This document shows positions 13,060-24,275 of a DNA stretch of 64,000 bases, piece after piece. How positions within the stretch are numbered: position 1 is the stretch's first letter; the number at the start of each line of letters is the position of its first letter. Below the pieces are notes generated by a model. It did not search any database. It saw only the letters and a program-made list of their open reading frames with translations, and had not been told where the DNA came from. The DNA is taken from NCBI RefSeq assembly GCF_035222375.1, contig NC_085891.1, positions 3,100,001 to 3,164,000 on the forward strand, read 5' to 3'. Both the position numbers and the translations under genes were made by a program. The stretch comes from Podospora pseudocomata (lineage: Eukaryota > Ascomycota > Sordariomycetes > Sordariales > Podosporaceae).

Positions 13060-14902
13060 TCAACCAGTCTTCTTCTTCTTCTTTGGCCGCTCTTCCTCCT
13101 CCTCTTCAGCATCTTCCATCTCCTCGTCTTCGTCATCATCCACCTCATTATCAACATCACTCTCTCCGCTGCCTGAACCATCACTTTCGTGATTGCTGTC
13201 GTATTCCTCGGCGACGTCGCTGTCCGAGTCAGCCTGGAAGTCCTCATCCACGCTCTCCTCATCTTCGTCGGCTGAGCCGCGATCGGCCTTGTTCTGGACC
13301 ACTTCCTCGTCTGAGCTGGCCATGTCCTCCGCTCTCATGGCCGCAGCAAGCATGTTGGCATCCTCATCGATTTCGTTCTTAACGCGAAGACCCTTGTACT
13401 GGAAGAAGTCCTCGAGTCCCTTAAGATCTTCACGGTTGATGTTGCTAAACTGCGAGTTGCCGCCGCCCTTCATGTGGACTGTTATATCAAACGTCGACAG
13501 GGCGGAGACAGCTCCCCCAACGCGAGAGAAGGTGATGGACTGCGTTTGATCGTATGCGATGTAGGTGGCTGGCTTGGGCACGAACATGAACGCCTTTTCC
13601 AGGCAGTACAAGAAGCCCTCGCTGGCCTTGATCGAACACTTGATGCCGGACTGGGCCCGGTGTGTCTGGAAGTTTTTGGCAGGTGAGAGAATCTTCTTGC
13701 CCGCGAGTCCTCTAAAAATCTGGGCCACCACGCTGTGCAGGGGCTGCTCGTAGTGAGACTCGAGCTTGCCCTTGTACTTCTCGTTGAGGTCTTCTTCAGG
13801 GAGGTTCAGATCCAGCGTCACTTCCTCGTCCGTCTTGAACTGCATCACAAGGAATGGATACCTGGTCTGACCCTGGCGCAAGGGTGGATCCAGCCCGATG
13901 CAGAGGAGATAGTGAACCTCGTCGGGCTTGGGAAGAACCATGAACTTCTTGATGGCTTCGTACTGGATCTTGTAGTCGTATGTCTTGCCGCGAAGACGAA
14001 AGGATGTATCGTACATATCGATATCGAAACGACCTCTTGGCGTGAGGTGCAAGACATCGAGGAAGGTGGCAATCGTGTCGCCGGCCGACTCGCCAATCTC
14101 GGCCTTCTCAATGAGGGTGTCGTAGAAGAGAGTGACGGCGTTCTTCTCTTCCTCGTCTGCATCGCTGCCAGCATCACCGCCCTCGGCCTCTTTCCGGGTG
14201 GTTGTTCCTGGAATGTAGAACCTCATCTCGACCATCTGGTCCTTTCCGGCGGACGCCTTCTTTCCCTTTCCAGGGGTGGCACCATTCTGACCGGGTTTCC
14301 CACCCTCGCCAACAGCAAACTCAACAGCGATTTCGTTTCTGCCGGCAAGGTTGGTGTTGGAGATTTCAGAGTAGGGGATTTCGAAGGCGGGACGGTTCTG
14401 GACGTTGAATGTGAGCTCCGCCTTTCCAAACTCGGCCTTGCCCCAGTTCCAGCCGCGCAGCGAATGCTCCTTGTTTTCTAGGTTCGTGCTATACCAGTTC
14501 TTGAAGATTTTGCTCAAGCGCTCGTAGTCCTGTTGGGGCGGGGGGCTGTCAGCAGCTGTCTCGGCTTGTGTCAATGTCGAAAATTAGGCACCCACCTCTT
14601 GCTGAAAACCGTCTAGTTGAATGATGCCCGAATTCCTCTGCAGAATCTTGATCTCGTAGCCCTTGGCGGCTCTGCTCCATTGCGCACCGCCAATGTTGCC
14701 CTGATCGAGTGTGAAGGTGTCGCCGCCGCCTACTGGCTTCCAGCCGAGACCGGTCTCCGCGAATCTGCACTTTCCGTGCTCCTTGGACAGGTCCAGGTAA
14801 ATGTTGTCGAAACTCTCACTGCGCAGCGGTCAGTCTGGGAAGGTCAAGCGATCAGGCGCATGGAAATGGAGTTCAGAAGTAAACAACGTACATGGCGGCC
14901 AT
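13060..14902 (-). CDS. pob3: FACT histone chaperone subunit Pob3/SSRP1
   Basis: Exons are 14892..14902, 14596..14818 and 13060..14529, giving about 567 residues, as in fungal Pob3. The first coding exon is only 11 nt; it joins across a 73-bp intron to make MAAIESFDNIYLDLSKE, the classic Pob3 N-terminus. A 66-bp intron joins GFQQE to DYERLSKIFKNWY. Domain order is the N-terminal dimerisation/PH region, the SSrecog domain (GWNWGKAEFGKAELTF; FYDTLIEKAEIGESAGDTI), the Rttp106-like PH region (AIKKFMVLPKPDEVHYLLCI; VVAQIFRGLAGKKI), and a highly acidic tail of Asp/Glu/Ser ending in a Lys run. As usual in fungi there is no HMG box. FACT reorganises nucleosomes during transcription and replication with Spt16. 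An alternative start lies inside intron 2, but the spliced start is far better supported. Confidence 0.96.
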
Positions 14903-15840
14903 GGTGATGGTTTCCTATCCAAAGTCTCGGAGATGGTTTGGATGGCGTTGTGGGTGACTGGAGGTTGTCGGAGACAGAATTGAAGGCGGCGTCGAAAGAA
15001 CTTCCACTCGGCGCGCCTCTGAAAGGGAATCGGCGCCGTGACGCGACAAGCTAAATTGGTGGTCCGTGTCCCTTTCTTGGCGGCTCTGGGGCAGTAGCTG
15101 AACTGCCGGGCGGTGTGGCTTCCAGGACAGCAGGTGGCTTTTGGCTTGCAGGGAAAAGCTTGGGCCAGGAGAGCCCCTAGAAAGGTGGGGGGTGTATCGA
15201 GGGGTCGACTCTTTTGTTCACTTTTATCTCGGAGCACCACCTACAACGCTCCCGAGTGTGCTGCTGGACGGCACGTATAAAGAAACATACGTTTGGCTGT
15301 CTTATTCTTATGCTCCCCAAATTAGGCCTAGTGAACAAGTGGCTAACAGGGAAACCGCAAAACCGTGAAATATTATCGAGTGTTGACTTAGTTTGCAGCC
15401 CCAATTTCCCCTACCTTGAGTATGCCGTCCATGTAAGTACGTATGTATGCCGTCCATGTTGGGAAACTTTCGCGCCTCAGTGGAAACAACTAATATAGTT
15501 TGGGGCAGAATGTCACGCTCTTGTCCAAAGTTCTCTTTAATCCTGCCTAAGTTTAAGCCCTCTTGCCTCTCTTGCTCGAAAGTCGAGCCCACTTGCTCGA
15601 AAGTTAAGCCTACTTGCTTAGAAATCGACACCTATCACAAAGTTTAAATACCTGCCACCACCTGTCTCTCCCAATTGCATCCCAAAATCTACTCTCTGGT
15701 TCAGAACAGGCTACACCTCATCACCTTCACTGGTTCAGAACAGTTTGCAACGCACCATCTTATCTTTGGTTCAGCTATCCAAGCATCACCGTCAAACCAC
15801 ACCACACACCATCTCTCAAGATACACGGACCAATCCCAAA
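14903..15840. other. Intergenic region with short imperfect tandem repeats
   Basis: Upstream of pob3. Around 15.56-15.63 kb an imperfect unit (CTTGCTCGAAAGT, followed by about ten variable bases) occurs two to three times. Around 15.70-15.78 kb the motif GGTTCAGAACAG occurs twice plus a partial copy. No gene is supported here. Confidence 0.5.
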
Positions 15841-16487
15841 ATGGACGGTTTCAATTTGTCCTAGTTTACCCAGGAAATAAAGGCCTACATGGATCTGCGC
15901 TCCACCAACCTGGATACGCGCCTCACCAACATGGAGGAGCGCCTCACCCACATGGAGCAGAGTCTCTCCCACATGGAGCAGTTCTTCACCAACATGGATC
16001 AGCGCATTAACCAACTCAAGACCTATCGAGACGGGCTTCGCCAACATCAATAGCCGAATGGACAACCTCGATGACCCACGCAAAGTCTCAACAACCTCAC
16101 ACAATTTGACAGATAAAAAATCTCAGGCACACAATATTGGGCAACAACAACAGCAGTATCTCGACTATTAATACTGCAATCGGCAGAATTGAGGCTTGAA
16201 TCGATGGTCTCGAGCAGCACATAGATGTCCTGTACAATCAACTTTCTCGGGAGATCACCAATGCCTCCAAAAATTTTGAGCGAGAAGCATGAAGCATTGC
16301 GGCAAGACGTGAACGCAAAGATGAACAAGTTTGAACTGAGAATCAATCGCAAGGTGGACGACCACATGCAGTTGCGGGATATGGTAAGCTTTCTTCACTT
16401 TACTTTACCCAGTATCAACATACAAGCACCCCTGCTTTCTTCATACATACGTGTACATAGATACTAACTGCTGTAGGTCATTTTATA
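15841..16487 (+). pseudogene. Decayed coiled-coil protein gene of unknown function
   Basis: Translated segments show a regular coiled-coil pattern built from an approximately 7- to 14-residue repeat (LTNMEERLTHMEQSLSHMEQ), then further heptad-like segments (GLEQHIDVLYNQLSREITNA; HEALRQDVNAKMNKFELRIN). The segments lie in more than one frame and are separated by several interruptions, so no intact protein is encoded as it stands. The 3' part still ends in a well-formed intron (about 16384-16477: GTAAGC donor, TACTAACT branch point, GTAG acceptor) followed shortly by a stop codon. Several stops could have come from C-to-T changes, which would fit repeat-induced point mutation, but this is inference. 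I do not recognise the family. It may be a member of a repeated or fast-evolving fungal family. Confidence 0.5.
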
Positions 16488-17156
16488 GTTTATGATCGTC
16501 GTGAGGCTACTTCGTTTAGTTGAATAGCAAGGCTTTTCGAGCGCCATAGCGTAACGGGTTTGGTTTGGGTTGAAGGAAGGATCTGAGAGCTCAATACTAT
16601 TGTGGATGATTGTGGGGCGGATGAGTGAGGTTGAAGTGATCAAGTCAAACCTTCGAGAAACTACCAGAACATAGAAAAATCAAGGCTCGTTCAAAGTCAG
16701 TGTTCAGGATCTGTGTTTTAGTTTTGTAGCTATATCAGCACCCTCCGCACACAACAATTGGCACAGCAAAAGTCAGTTAACCTATATCATATTGTGAGCC
16801 ATGCCTCCAAGGAAAACCAATAGGCCTTTTAGCTATCTTTAAAGGCCTAATAATTATCCTTCAAGGTATAGTTTACACTATAATAGAGGTAACCTACTTA
16901 CTTTGGTGCTAATTATTTTGCCCGTTTTGTGTCATCGCTCGTACCAAGTTACTTAAAGCGCTCCTTCCGTAGTTTCCAAGCATGTAATATTCCACGTAGC
17001 ATTAATAAGCTGTTGGTTCTGGGGACTTCTTCTACTTTGTGCATAACAATCACTGCTGATGATGAAATAAAATGCATAACCTATAAACCGCCTTTGCTCG
17101 CTAATTATATAGTTCCCTGAATAAACCCCTTTACAAACACCACCCCCCTCACTCAC
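16488..17156. other. AT-rich intergenic stretch with part of the dispersed minisatellite
   Basis: An AT-rich flank between the coiled-coil relic and the 3' end of the AMP ligase gene. It contains a short array of the ACTATCTTTAAAGGCC-type unit near 16.82-16.89 kb. No gene is seen. Confidence 0.5.
16821..16885 (+). repeat. Dispersed ~22-bp minisatellite, locus A
   Basis: Two to three diverged units are visible: TAGCTATCTTTAAAGGCCTA followed by TAATTATCCTTCAAGGTATA, with a partial unit (AATAGGCCTTTT) before them. The spacing is about 21-22 bp. The unit matches those at 25.6, 38.8 and 53.6 kb. Confidence 0.55.
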
Positions 17157-19015
17157 TCAAAGTTCAACATCCCCGGGCGTCCCCTTCTTGGCCCAGTCCC
17201 GAAGGACGTTCTTCCTTATCTTCCCCGTGCTCGTCTTTGGCAACTCCCTCACCACCTCCACCTCCCTCGGCACCATGAATTTACTGATACTGCTCTGGTG
17301 TTTCGCCCAGTCGATAAACTCCTTTTCGTCAATCGTCTGTCCTTGCTTGACTGTGAGGTAAGCCTTTGGCCTCTCCCCCCAGTGAGAGTCTGGCACTGCG
17401 ACGACGCCGGCTTCGAGGACGGAGGGGTGCTCGACTAGCATTGATTCAAGGGCGACAGAGGAGATGTTTTCACCACCTATATAAAACAAACAGAAATTGT
17501 CAGGTTTTTTTTTTTTTTTGGAAGGGGAACCAACCAGAGATAATGATATCCTTCTGCCTATCTTGAATCAAAATACTCCCATCCTCACACCAGACTGCCA
17601 GGTCCCCAGAGCGGAGAACACCCCCCTCAAAGAGCTTCCTCGTCGCCTCCGGGTCTTTGTAGTACCCCTTGCAGCAGATATTCCCCTCAAAAACAATCTC
17701 GCCTACTTCCTTTCCGTTCTTGGCAACGTCTACCGGCTCCCCGCCTAGGCTACTCCCATCCTCGGCCGTCTTGACGACACGCACACCAAGCGAGGTGAGA
17801 AATCCATGACCTTGCCTTGCCATTTTTGCAAACTTCTCGTGGGGGGGCAGGAGGTCCCATTCTGGTAGGAGGTAACCCCTGGTGATTGGACCGTATGTTT
17901 CGGTAAGACCATAGACGTGGACAGGGTAGAGGTTTAACGCGGTCATTTGCTCGAATAACCTCGCTGTTGGGGGGGACGCAGCAACAGTGACACGGACTGG
18001 GTTGGGGAGGACTTCGGCGTTGGGGTCGGCGCACAAAAGGGTGTTGACTGTTGGTGCTGCGTTGAAGTGGGTGACCCCCTCGTTTTTGAGAAGAGACCAG
18101 ATAAGCGGGTAGTCTATCTTCCTCAGACAGACGTGGGTTCCCCTCACGGCGGTGATGGCCCAGGGAAAGGTCCAGCCTACGGCGTGGAACATGGGGAGGG
18201 TCCAGAGATACTTGCACCTACCGTCTGGGAGGTTGAGGCCCGACTCGACAATGTTGGCCATGGTTGCCAGGTAGGCCCCGCGGTGGGTGTAGATTACCCC
18301 CTTTGGGCGGGAGGTTGTGCCAGAGGTGAAAGGGAGGGCGATGGTGGAATCTTCGTCGGGGACGCGGGCTGAGATGAGGTTTGACCAGCCTTTTGAGCCG
18401 GTGGTGCGGTCGAGGATGAGGCCTTCAAGGACTGCTTCGTCAAAGGGGCCGGAGAGGACGCCTTCTGTTGCGTCGGTGTCCTGATAGTGTTAGTTATTAG
18501 CTTTTATGGGAGATGAGAGAGCGTGGGGGGCTTACAAGATCAACGATGATTTTGACATTGGGGTGAGATTCTGTAAAGGCCTTTAACAGATTCTCATACT
18601 CCTTGTCGACAATGATGCAGTCCACCTCGGCAAAGTCAAAGATGTAGGTGATATCATCTGGCTTCAGCCTGTAGTTTACTGGCACAATCACACCCCCACC
18701 AGCAACAATCCCAAAGATGCTCTCCAAAAACGCCGGCGTGTTGGGTGCTAGCAGACCAATGCGCTTGTAGCCATGCTTGCGGAAGTAGTACGCCAGCCCA
18801 CGGGCACGGTCAGCGAGCTCCATGTAGGACCGCCGGAGGATCTTGTTGTTGGCTGTGACATGGTAGACGGCCTCGGCATCGGGCTCAATGGCAGCGGCGC
18901 GTTCGAGGAAGTAAGTTGGCGAGAGGTGGGAGAAGTGGTGGGGTGCTGATTCAGGGGTAGCCGAGTGGAAGATGTGGCCGAGGACGTTTCTGAGGCGGTT
19001 GGAGGGGCCTGACAT
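17157..19015 (-). CDS. AMP-dependent acyl-CoA synthetase/ligase (ANL superfamily)
   Basis: Exons are 18536..19015, 17535..18480 and 17157..17476, giving about 581 residues. Introns of 55 and 58 bp join KIIVDL to DTDATEGVL and DIIISG to GENISSVALES. Motifs: LPFTSGTTSRPKG (about 209-221, P-loop-like A3), YGLTETYGP (A5), GYYKDPEATRKLFEGGVLRSGDLAVW (A7/A8), DRQKDIIISGGENIS, and the catalytic Lys in PKTSTGKIRKNVLRDW (A10). These enzymes activate a carboxylate as acyl-adenylate and transfer it to CoA. The set resembles plant AAE/fungal short- to medium-chain acid ligases, but the substrate cannot be read from sequence. The C-terminus (DVEL) is not a canonical peroxisomal PTS1. The start at MSGPSNRLRN was chosen because the upstream open frame extends into low-complexity leader. 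Confidence 0.93.
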
Positions 19016-20231
19016 TGTGAATGACGATGAGGGTTGACGGTGACGGCGGATGGGAACCAAGCAACGACAAACACCGGTGAACTAGTAGTAACCAAAGATG
19101 GGGAAAAAGCCGTTGGACCGAGAGACCAAAAAAACCAAACCAGTGAGAAAACAGACGATAGCAACACGCCAACGACCACGTCAACAGCGAGGGACAAGGA
19201 AAAAGGGGGAACAGGGAACCAGCGACGAGCGAGCGAACACCTAGTACCTAGTAGCAGCAACAGAAAAGAGAGGATGGGGAGAGGAGAGGAGAGGAGAGGA
19301 GAGGAGAGGAGAGGAGAGGAGAGGAGAGGTATAGTTACATATATATATATATATATGACTGTCAAAAACAGGTAAAACATCCAGCCGTCCGGGGCACCCC
19401 ATACCTACATCACATCTCCAGCATAACCGTGTTCAAAGGGGGGGTTCCTTTCCTCGGCATCGAGAAGCCCACACAGAGTCCACAAAGCTTGAACAGCGCG
19501 GCCCCGGGACCACAGCGTGCCGCCGCCGTGTGCAAGCAACAGGATCGCCAAGCGGGCCAACTTCCCCGCATCCGCGCAATGCCCAGGGCTAGGCCGGATT
19601 GGGGTAATCCACTTGACCGACCGAGAGGGCGGAGGTGCCGGTGATTGCCGCTCCTCATTCTCACATGTTCAACTCTTTCTGTGTATCATCAAGTGTTGGT
19701 ATTCCAAAGAGAGAGAGACAGCAAGAGATGAGATGGAAAAGATATCCAGAGAAGGCAAACTTGTCAGAGGAAAACAAGAGTTTCACCCCACGTTCCGGTC
19801 TAAGTCTAGTCCCTTCTCAGAAAACCGTACCTGGAATTACCCCACAGTTTCCCCAATCTTGGCCTCTACGGAGCAGCCCACGTTGTTTTTTCTCAGCAAG
19901 CTAACCTGGGCCAGCATCATCAACCAAAGCCTGGAAAGTGGCAACGACATCGAATCGCTCTTTCGGGGAGATGCTATTCGCGGCAGGGTCAGCCTCGCAA
20001 CCACATCGGAATAACAAGCATTATGTCGTTTCATCTTCACATTCACATTCACACATCAAGGACCAGGTAATCAACTACCCATCAATCTTCATCTCATCAT
20101 CCTCTTCCCTTTGGGGAGGACATTTCCATTCCATGTCATACATACATACAAAAAAAAGAAAGAAAAAAAAAAGGAAAAACTATCAATGCTCGCTATTCCA
20201 CCCATCCATCCCATGTTCCACGAACCCCTTC
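19016..20231. other. Intergenic: AMP ligase promoter with microsatellites; GH1 3' flank
   Basis: The AMP ligase promoter occupies the left side and the 3' flank of the beta-glucosidase gene the right. It holds a (GGAGA)n array, a (TA)n run and, near 20.15 kb, an A-rich tract. Open frames on both strands here look like chance reading frames. Confidence 0.5.
19278..19356. repeat. (GGAGA)n array followed by (TA)n microsatellite
   Basis: About ten near-perfect GGAGA units (19278-19329) are followed by a TA run (19338-19356). They lie about 260-340 bp upstream of the AMP ligase start codon, so the coding strand there is TCTCC-rich. Confidence 0.95.
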
Positions 20232-21742
20232 TTACTCCTTCTTAATCAAGCTCTCAAACAGCGGCTTCATCGCCTTGGCGCTCTTCTTGGGGTATCTCTT
20301 CTGATCATTCTCATAGTCGACATACGTCACACCAAACCTCGTCTCGTACCCCTCAGCCCACTCAAAGTTGTCCATCAGCGACCAGGCCAGGTAACCCCGG
20401 ACGTTGACGCCATCCTCGGAGAAGGCCTTGGCCATGGCGTGGACATAGTCGTCAAAGTACTTGACTCTAAAGTCGTCCTCGACAATCTGCTCCAGGCTCA
20501 TGTCGTTCTCGCCCTTGAGCGAGGTGCCGTTCTCGGTGACGTAGATCTTGGGGTAGCCGTACCTCTTGCTCAGCCAGTTGAGCAAGTCCCGGAAACCCTG
20601 GGCGTGGGGGCGGAGCCAGAAGGACTGCGTCTCGGGACCGATGCACTCGCCGCTCTTGGAGTAGAAGAGCGTCTCGAGGTTGCCGAGGAAGTCGTCGTCG
20701 GGAGGAGTGCCGGTCTTGTGCTTGATGTAGTTGGCCGTGTAGTGGTTCATGCCATAAAAGTCGTTGGAGCCCTTGACGAGCGCAACCTCCTCAGGAGTGA
20801 AAGTGGGGAGGCGGTCGCCGAGCTGCTTGAGCATCGAGTCGGGGTACTTGCCAAAGTAGATGGGGTCGGCAAACCACGAGATGGCGAACTCGATCTTGCG
20901 GTCGCAGGCCTCGACGTCGGCGGGGTCCTCGGGGTCCCAGGGGAGGACGGCGTCGCCGTTCAGCGTGATGCCGATCTCGCCGCCGTTGACGGGCTTGAAC
21001 TCCTCGCGGTAGACCTTGACGGCCTTGCCGTGGGCGATGAGGATGTTGTGGCCGACGATCCAGCACTCGCGGGCGCTGTCGCCGACGGCGGAGCGGGTGC
21101 GGTCAGAGGTGTGGCCGGGGGCGAAGTAGCCAGAGTTGTAGCCGAGGATGGAGGTGCACCAGGGCTCGTTGAAGGTGATCCAGTGCTTGCACTTGGGGAT
21201 GGCCTTGAAGAGGACGCGGGCGTAGTTCTCAAAGTCGGCGGTGAACTCCTCCTTGTTGAGGAAGCCGCCGTAGCGCTTGTCGAGGGCGTCGGGGAGATCC
21301 CAGTGGAAGAGGGTGATGAATGGGGTGATGCCGGCCTCGAGGAGGTCGTCGACGAACTTGACGTAGTGGTCAAGACCCTTCTGGTTGACGGGGTCGTTGC
21401 GGCCACCGAGGGGGATGACGCGGGACCAGGAAATGGAGAAGCGGTAGGCCTTGGCGCCCAACGACTTCAGGAGGTCAATGTCCTCCTTGGTGCGCTTGTA
21501 CGAGTCACAAGCGACGGCACCGGAGCTGCCATCAGCGATCTTGCCGGGGATGGCACAGAAGGTGTCCCAAATGGAGGGGCCACGGCCATCGACATCAGCG
21601 GAACCCTCGATCTGGTACCTGTGTGTGAGGGAGAACAACGTCAGCCATGCTGATGAGGTAGGTAAGGCAGATAAGAGGTGGATGAGGGACAAACTCACGC
21701 AGCGGTAGCGAAACCCCACAGGAAATCACTGGGAAGAGACAT
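20232..21742 (-). CDS. Intracellular GH1 beta-glucosidase
   Basis: Exons are 21699..21742 and 20232..21618; the 80-bp intron joins MSLPSDFLWGFATA to AYQIEGSADVDGRGPSIWD. The protein is 476 residues, matching fungal GH1 enzymes such as Trichoderma Bgl2. The catalytic acid/base is Glu166 in TFNEPW and the nucleophile is Glu377 in YVTENGTS. Other conserved blocks are FRFSISWSRV-like (YRFSISWSRVIPLGG), LFHWDLPDALDKRYGG, YGMNHYTANYIKH and GYLAWSLMDNFEWAEGY. There is no signal peptide, consistent with a cytosolic enzyme hydrolysing imported cellobiose and aryl glucosides and forming inducers by transglycosylation. Codon choice is strongly C/G-ending, which creates long antisense open frames. Identity is very secure. 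Confidence 0.97.
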
Positions 21743-23496
21743 GATGGGCAGCTAACTCTTTTGTTTCTGGGGGAGGTGTAGGTTGAAGACAGAATCTCTC
21801 AAGCAGCCAACACAGATTTGGGGGGAGGACATGTGTTATATATACACAAACCTCTGATATGCTGCCATGGGTTTCATGGCCGTTACTCCTCCCATTGTCC
21901 CCCCCATTCTCCCGTGTTTCGGACCGTCGACACCGAGAAAAAGGCTAGGCATAGGCTGAGATGGGCGGGTTTGTACCTAGCCGCGTTGCGCACTTGCATC
22001 ATGGCACGCATACCGCTGTAAGACCGGGTCAAGGACCCCAGTTTGTCTGCTTCTCCACCGCGGGGTAATATCAGTTTTCTTGCGTGTTAGCTCAAGCAAC
22101 AACAAGATGGAGGAGATATGGGGCATGGGGGTAACATTGTGATTGTGTTTCCTCACAAAAGTGACCTGCAGATCCCGTGGAAGCGGAGAGGGAGGGGGAC
22201 CCTTTCCCACGATCACACACATATCCGTGACCCAATCACAACCCCCCGCCCAGCCTCAAGCGTCGGAGGAAAGCAAAGAAAGATCCGGACTTTTGGCATT
22301 CGCCCAGTGATTCCAGAAAGACGGTCGAAACGGTCCTACCCCCGGCAGCAGCAGCAAACCCCAGTTTTTGTTTCCCGTACCTTACAGCAAGGCTTTCTCG
22401 TAGAGCCGCAAAAGACCCAGCACTGTTCTCTCTCATGAAAAAGACTGCCCCGTTCGAAACCCCTCTTCAACAACAACACATCTCATGTGAATCACAAAAT
22501 GATATTATCCTTTAAACCCGCGCAAAACCCCACCAACACTTTTTCCCCCTCCACCAACTGATCAACTCTCTCCCAACCCACAGCCCGCTTTTCGGAATCC
22601 CGGGCCGCAAAGAATCAAGCGCGCCCTTCCGGCTGGGTAAACCTCGGGGAAACTCTTCAGGTTTATCGATCACGAGTCCCTCCCCCCTCTCAACAGGCAG
22701 GGGTGGCAATTCAATCAACGGCAGGACACCGCCCGCGCTGCCGAGATGAGCCTCTTCAACCTGCCGCCCGGAGTATCTACGCGAAAACAACCAAACTCCT
22801 AGATACAAAAGCGGTGTCGCGTAGGGCAAAATGCCGGCTGTGGCTAATCCTCGGCCGAACTGACGATTCACATCCCTCAGTGATCATCAACCCACCCGGA
22901 ACAAGCTTCAACTTTGCTTGTTCGTCCGGAACACCGTCCCTTTTGATCCCTCTCTCATTCCTTGCATCTCCCGGCAAGCCGGACCTACATGAATTTATCT
23001 TACGATCTACTCAGCCGAGCACTTGCTTCGGGATATCTTCGGGTTGAGAGAGAAAGAGAGAGAGAGAGACGGTAATTCGTTCCGATGATTATATTCTCTG
23101 GCGGTGACCCAACATCTTGTTTTGTTTTGATTGTTCCTGTCTGGTGTCTTGGTGTTGCCATATTTGTGTCTTGATGTTGGTCCAAAACCAGACAACCACC
23201 TGACATTATTCTTACAAACGGTAAAGTTAAGTAAAGTAAGTTAGTTCTCTCTTTCAACAACTCGTAATAAAGACGTGATAATTACTGTGTAATAAACTCC
23301 AGATATGCTCCCTCCCTCTCTCTGCAAACAACGTCCCACCTGTACTGTTGTCCTCTCTAGAAGAGATGATCAATAAGACCCCGATTCACCATACCGAAGA
23401 AAAACCAACCCAAGCAATACCAACTGAGTTCCCTTAGCACAACCACGCCCCCTTTTTTTTACCGGTCACCATCAACCTCACCATCATGCCCCCCCC
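21743..23496. other. Intergenic region, no supported gene
   Basis: The left part is the beta-glucosidase promoter; the right part is the 3' flank of the GFA-domain gene. A GA-rich microsatellite lies at 23046-23069. One 119-codon open frame (22512-22871, minus) has a hydrophobic segment but no ATG start. No RNA gene was recognised. Confidence 0.5.
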
Positions 23497-24275
23497 TCAA
23501 CTGCCCATCTCCCTCCCACCACCCCCCTCCGCCAACTCAAACTTCCTCTTCCTCCCCCCTTCCCCCTCAGTCTCCCCCTCCAGCTCCTCCCCATCAACCC
23601 ACTCGCTAATCTCATACTCAACCCTTCTAACCCCCCGGGCTCCCCTCTCTTCCCTCACAACCCTCCTCATCTCCCGTCTCCTCAACCTCCCCAATCTACT
23701 CCCCTCCACCAACCCCTCAAACCAATCACTCCCCCTTTTCACCTCCAACCCATCAATCCCCGTTTGTCCCTTTCCCTCCTCCTCAGCATCACTATCACCA
23801 GGCGACGTACCAGTCAGGTTATCAATCTTGCCCAAATCGCTCTCCCAGAGGGAGTTGACAGTAACTTGTATATACTCCCCCTCCCCCTCAGGACTCGAAG
23901 TGTGATACGACAGCGGCGTCCCGCAGTACCCGCAAAACGTATGCAGAGTATTCGGTGCGTTGGGGGGTGTATAAGACCGGTGAATCAACGAGTGGGACTC
24001 GTCTGGGAGGACGGGGAGGGTGAGGGAGCGGTAGGACGAGAGGGGGACGCGGAGGAGGGGGGTGAGGGGGTGGCCTGAGAGGGGGTGGTTAGCTTGGCTT
24101 GGGATGTAAAGGGGGGAGATGTTGGGGGAGGGGAGGGGGGAGGAGGGTGCGTACGTTGATTAAACAGCAGACGAGCAGCTTGACTACCCGTCGAAGAAGA
24201 CGGTGTTTCTTGTTTGGGGAATTGCACAATGTAGATATTCCGACCGCATTGGCAACCGCCGTGGAGGAGGGACAT
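23497..24275 (-). CDS. GFA/CENP-V domain protein (Mss4-like zinc-binding fold)
   Basis: Exons are 24155..24275 and 23497..24074 with an 80-bp intron, giving about 232 residues. The N-terminus MSLLHGGCQCGRNIY and the internal TFCGYCGTPLSYH provide the Cys-x-Cys and Cys-x2-Cys zinc ligands of the GFA family (glutathione-dependent formaldehyde-activating enzyme-like, also seen in CENP-V). The region between them (HPLTPLLRVPLSSYRSLTLP, then SLIHRSYTPP) matches the usual beta-rich core. The C-terminal third is Glu/Arg/Gly-rich, reads as disordered and is not part of the domain. The biochemical role of fungal family members is mostly unknown, so only the fold is asserted. The start is the first ATG of exon 1, directly before the first zinc ligands. 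Confidence 0.85.

Noticed and set aside
15840-17156. Possible transposon in the AT-rich region
   Set aside because: No transposase, reverse transcriptase, terminal repeats or target duplications were seen; coiled-coil relic and minisatellite explain the visible structure.
19938-21653. 571-codon plus-strand open frame opposite the beta-glucosidase gene
   Set aside because: It is antisense to a well-supported GH1 gene and rich in Val/Gly/Ala/Asp, as expected from the complement of C/G-ending codons.
22512-22871. 119-codon minus-strand frame with one hydrophobic segment
   Set aside because: It begins with GTG, not ATG, and I found no convincing upstream exon.
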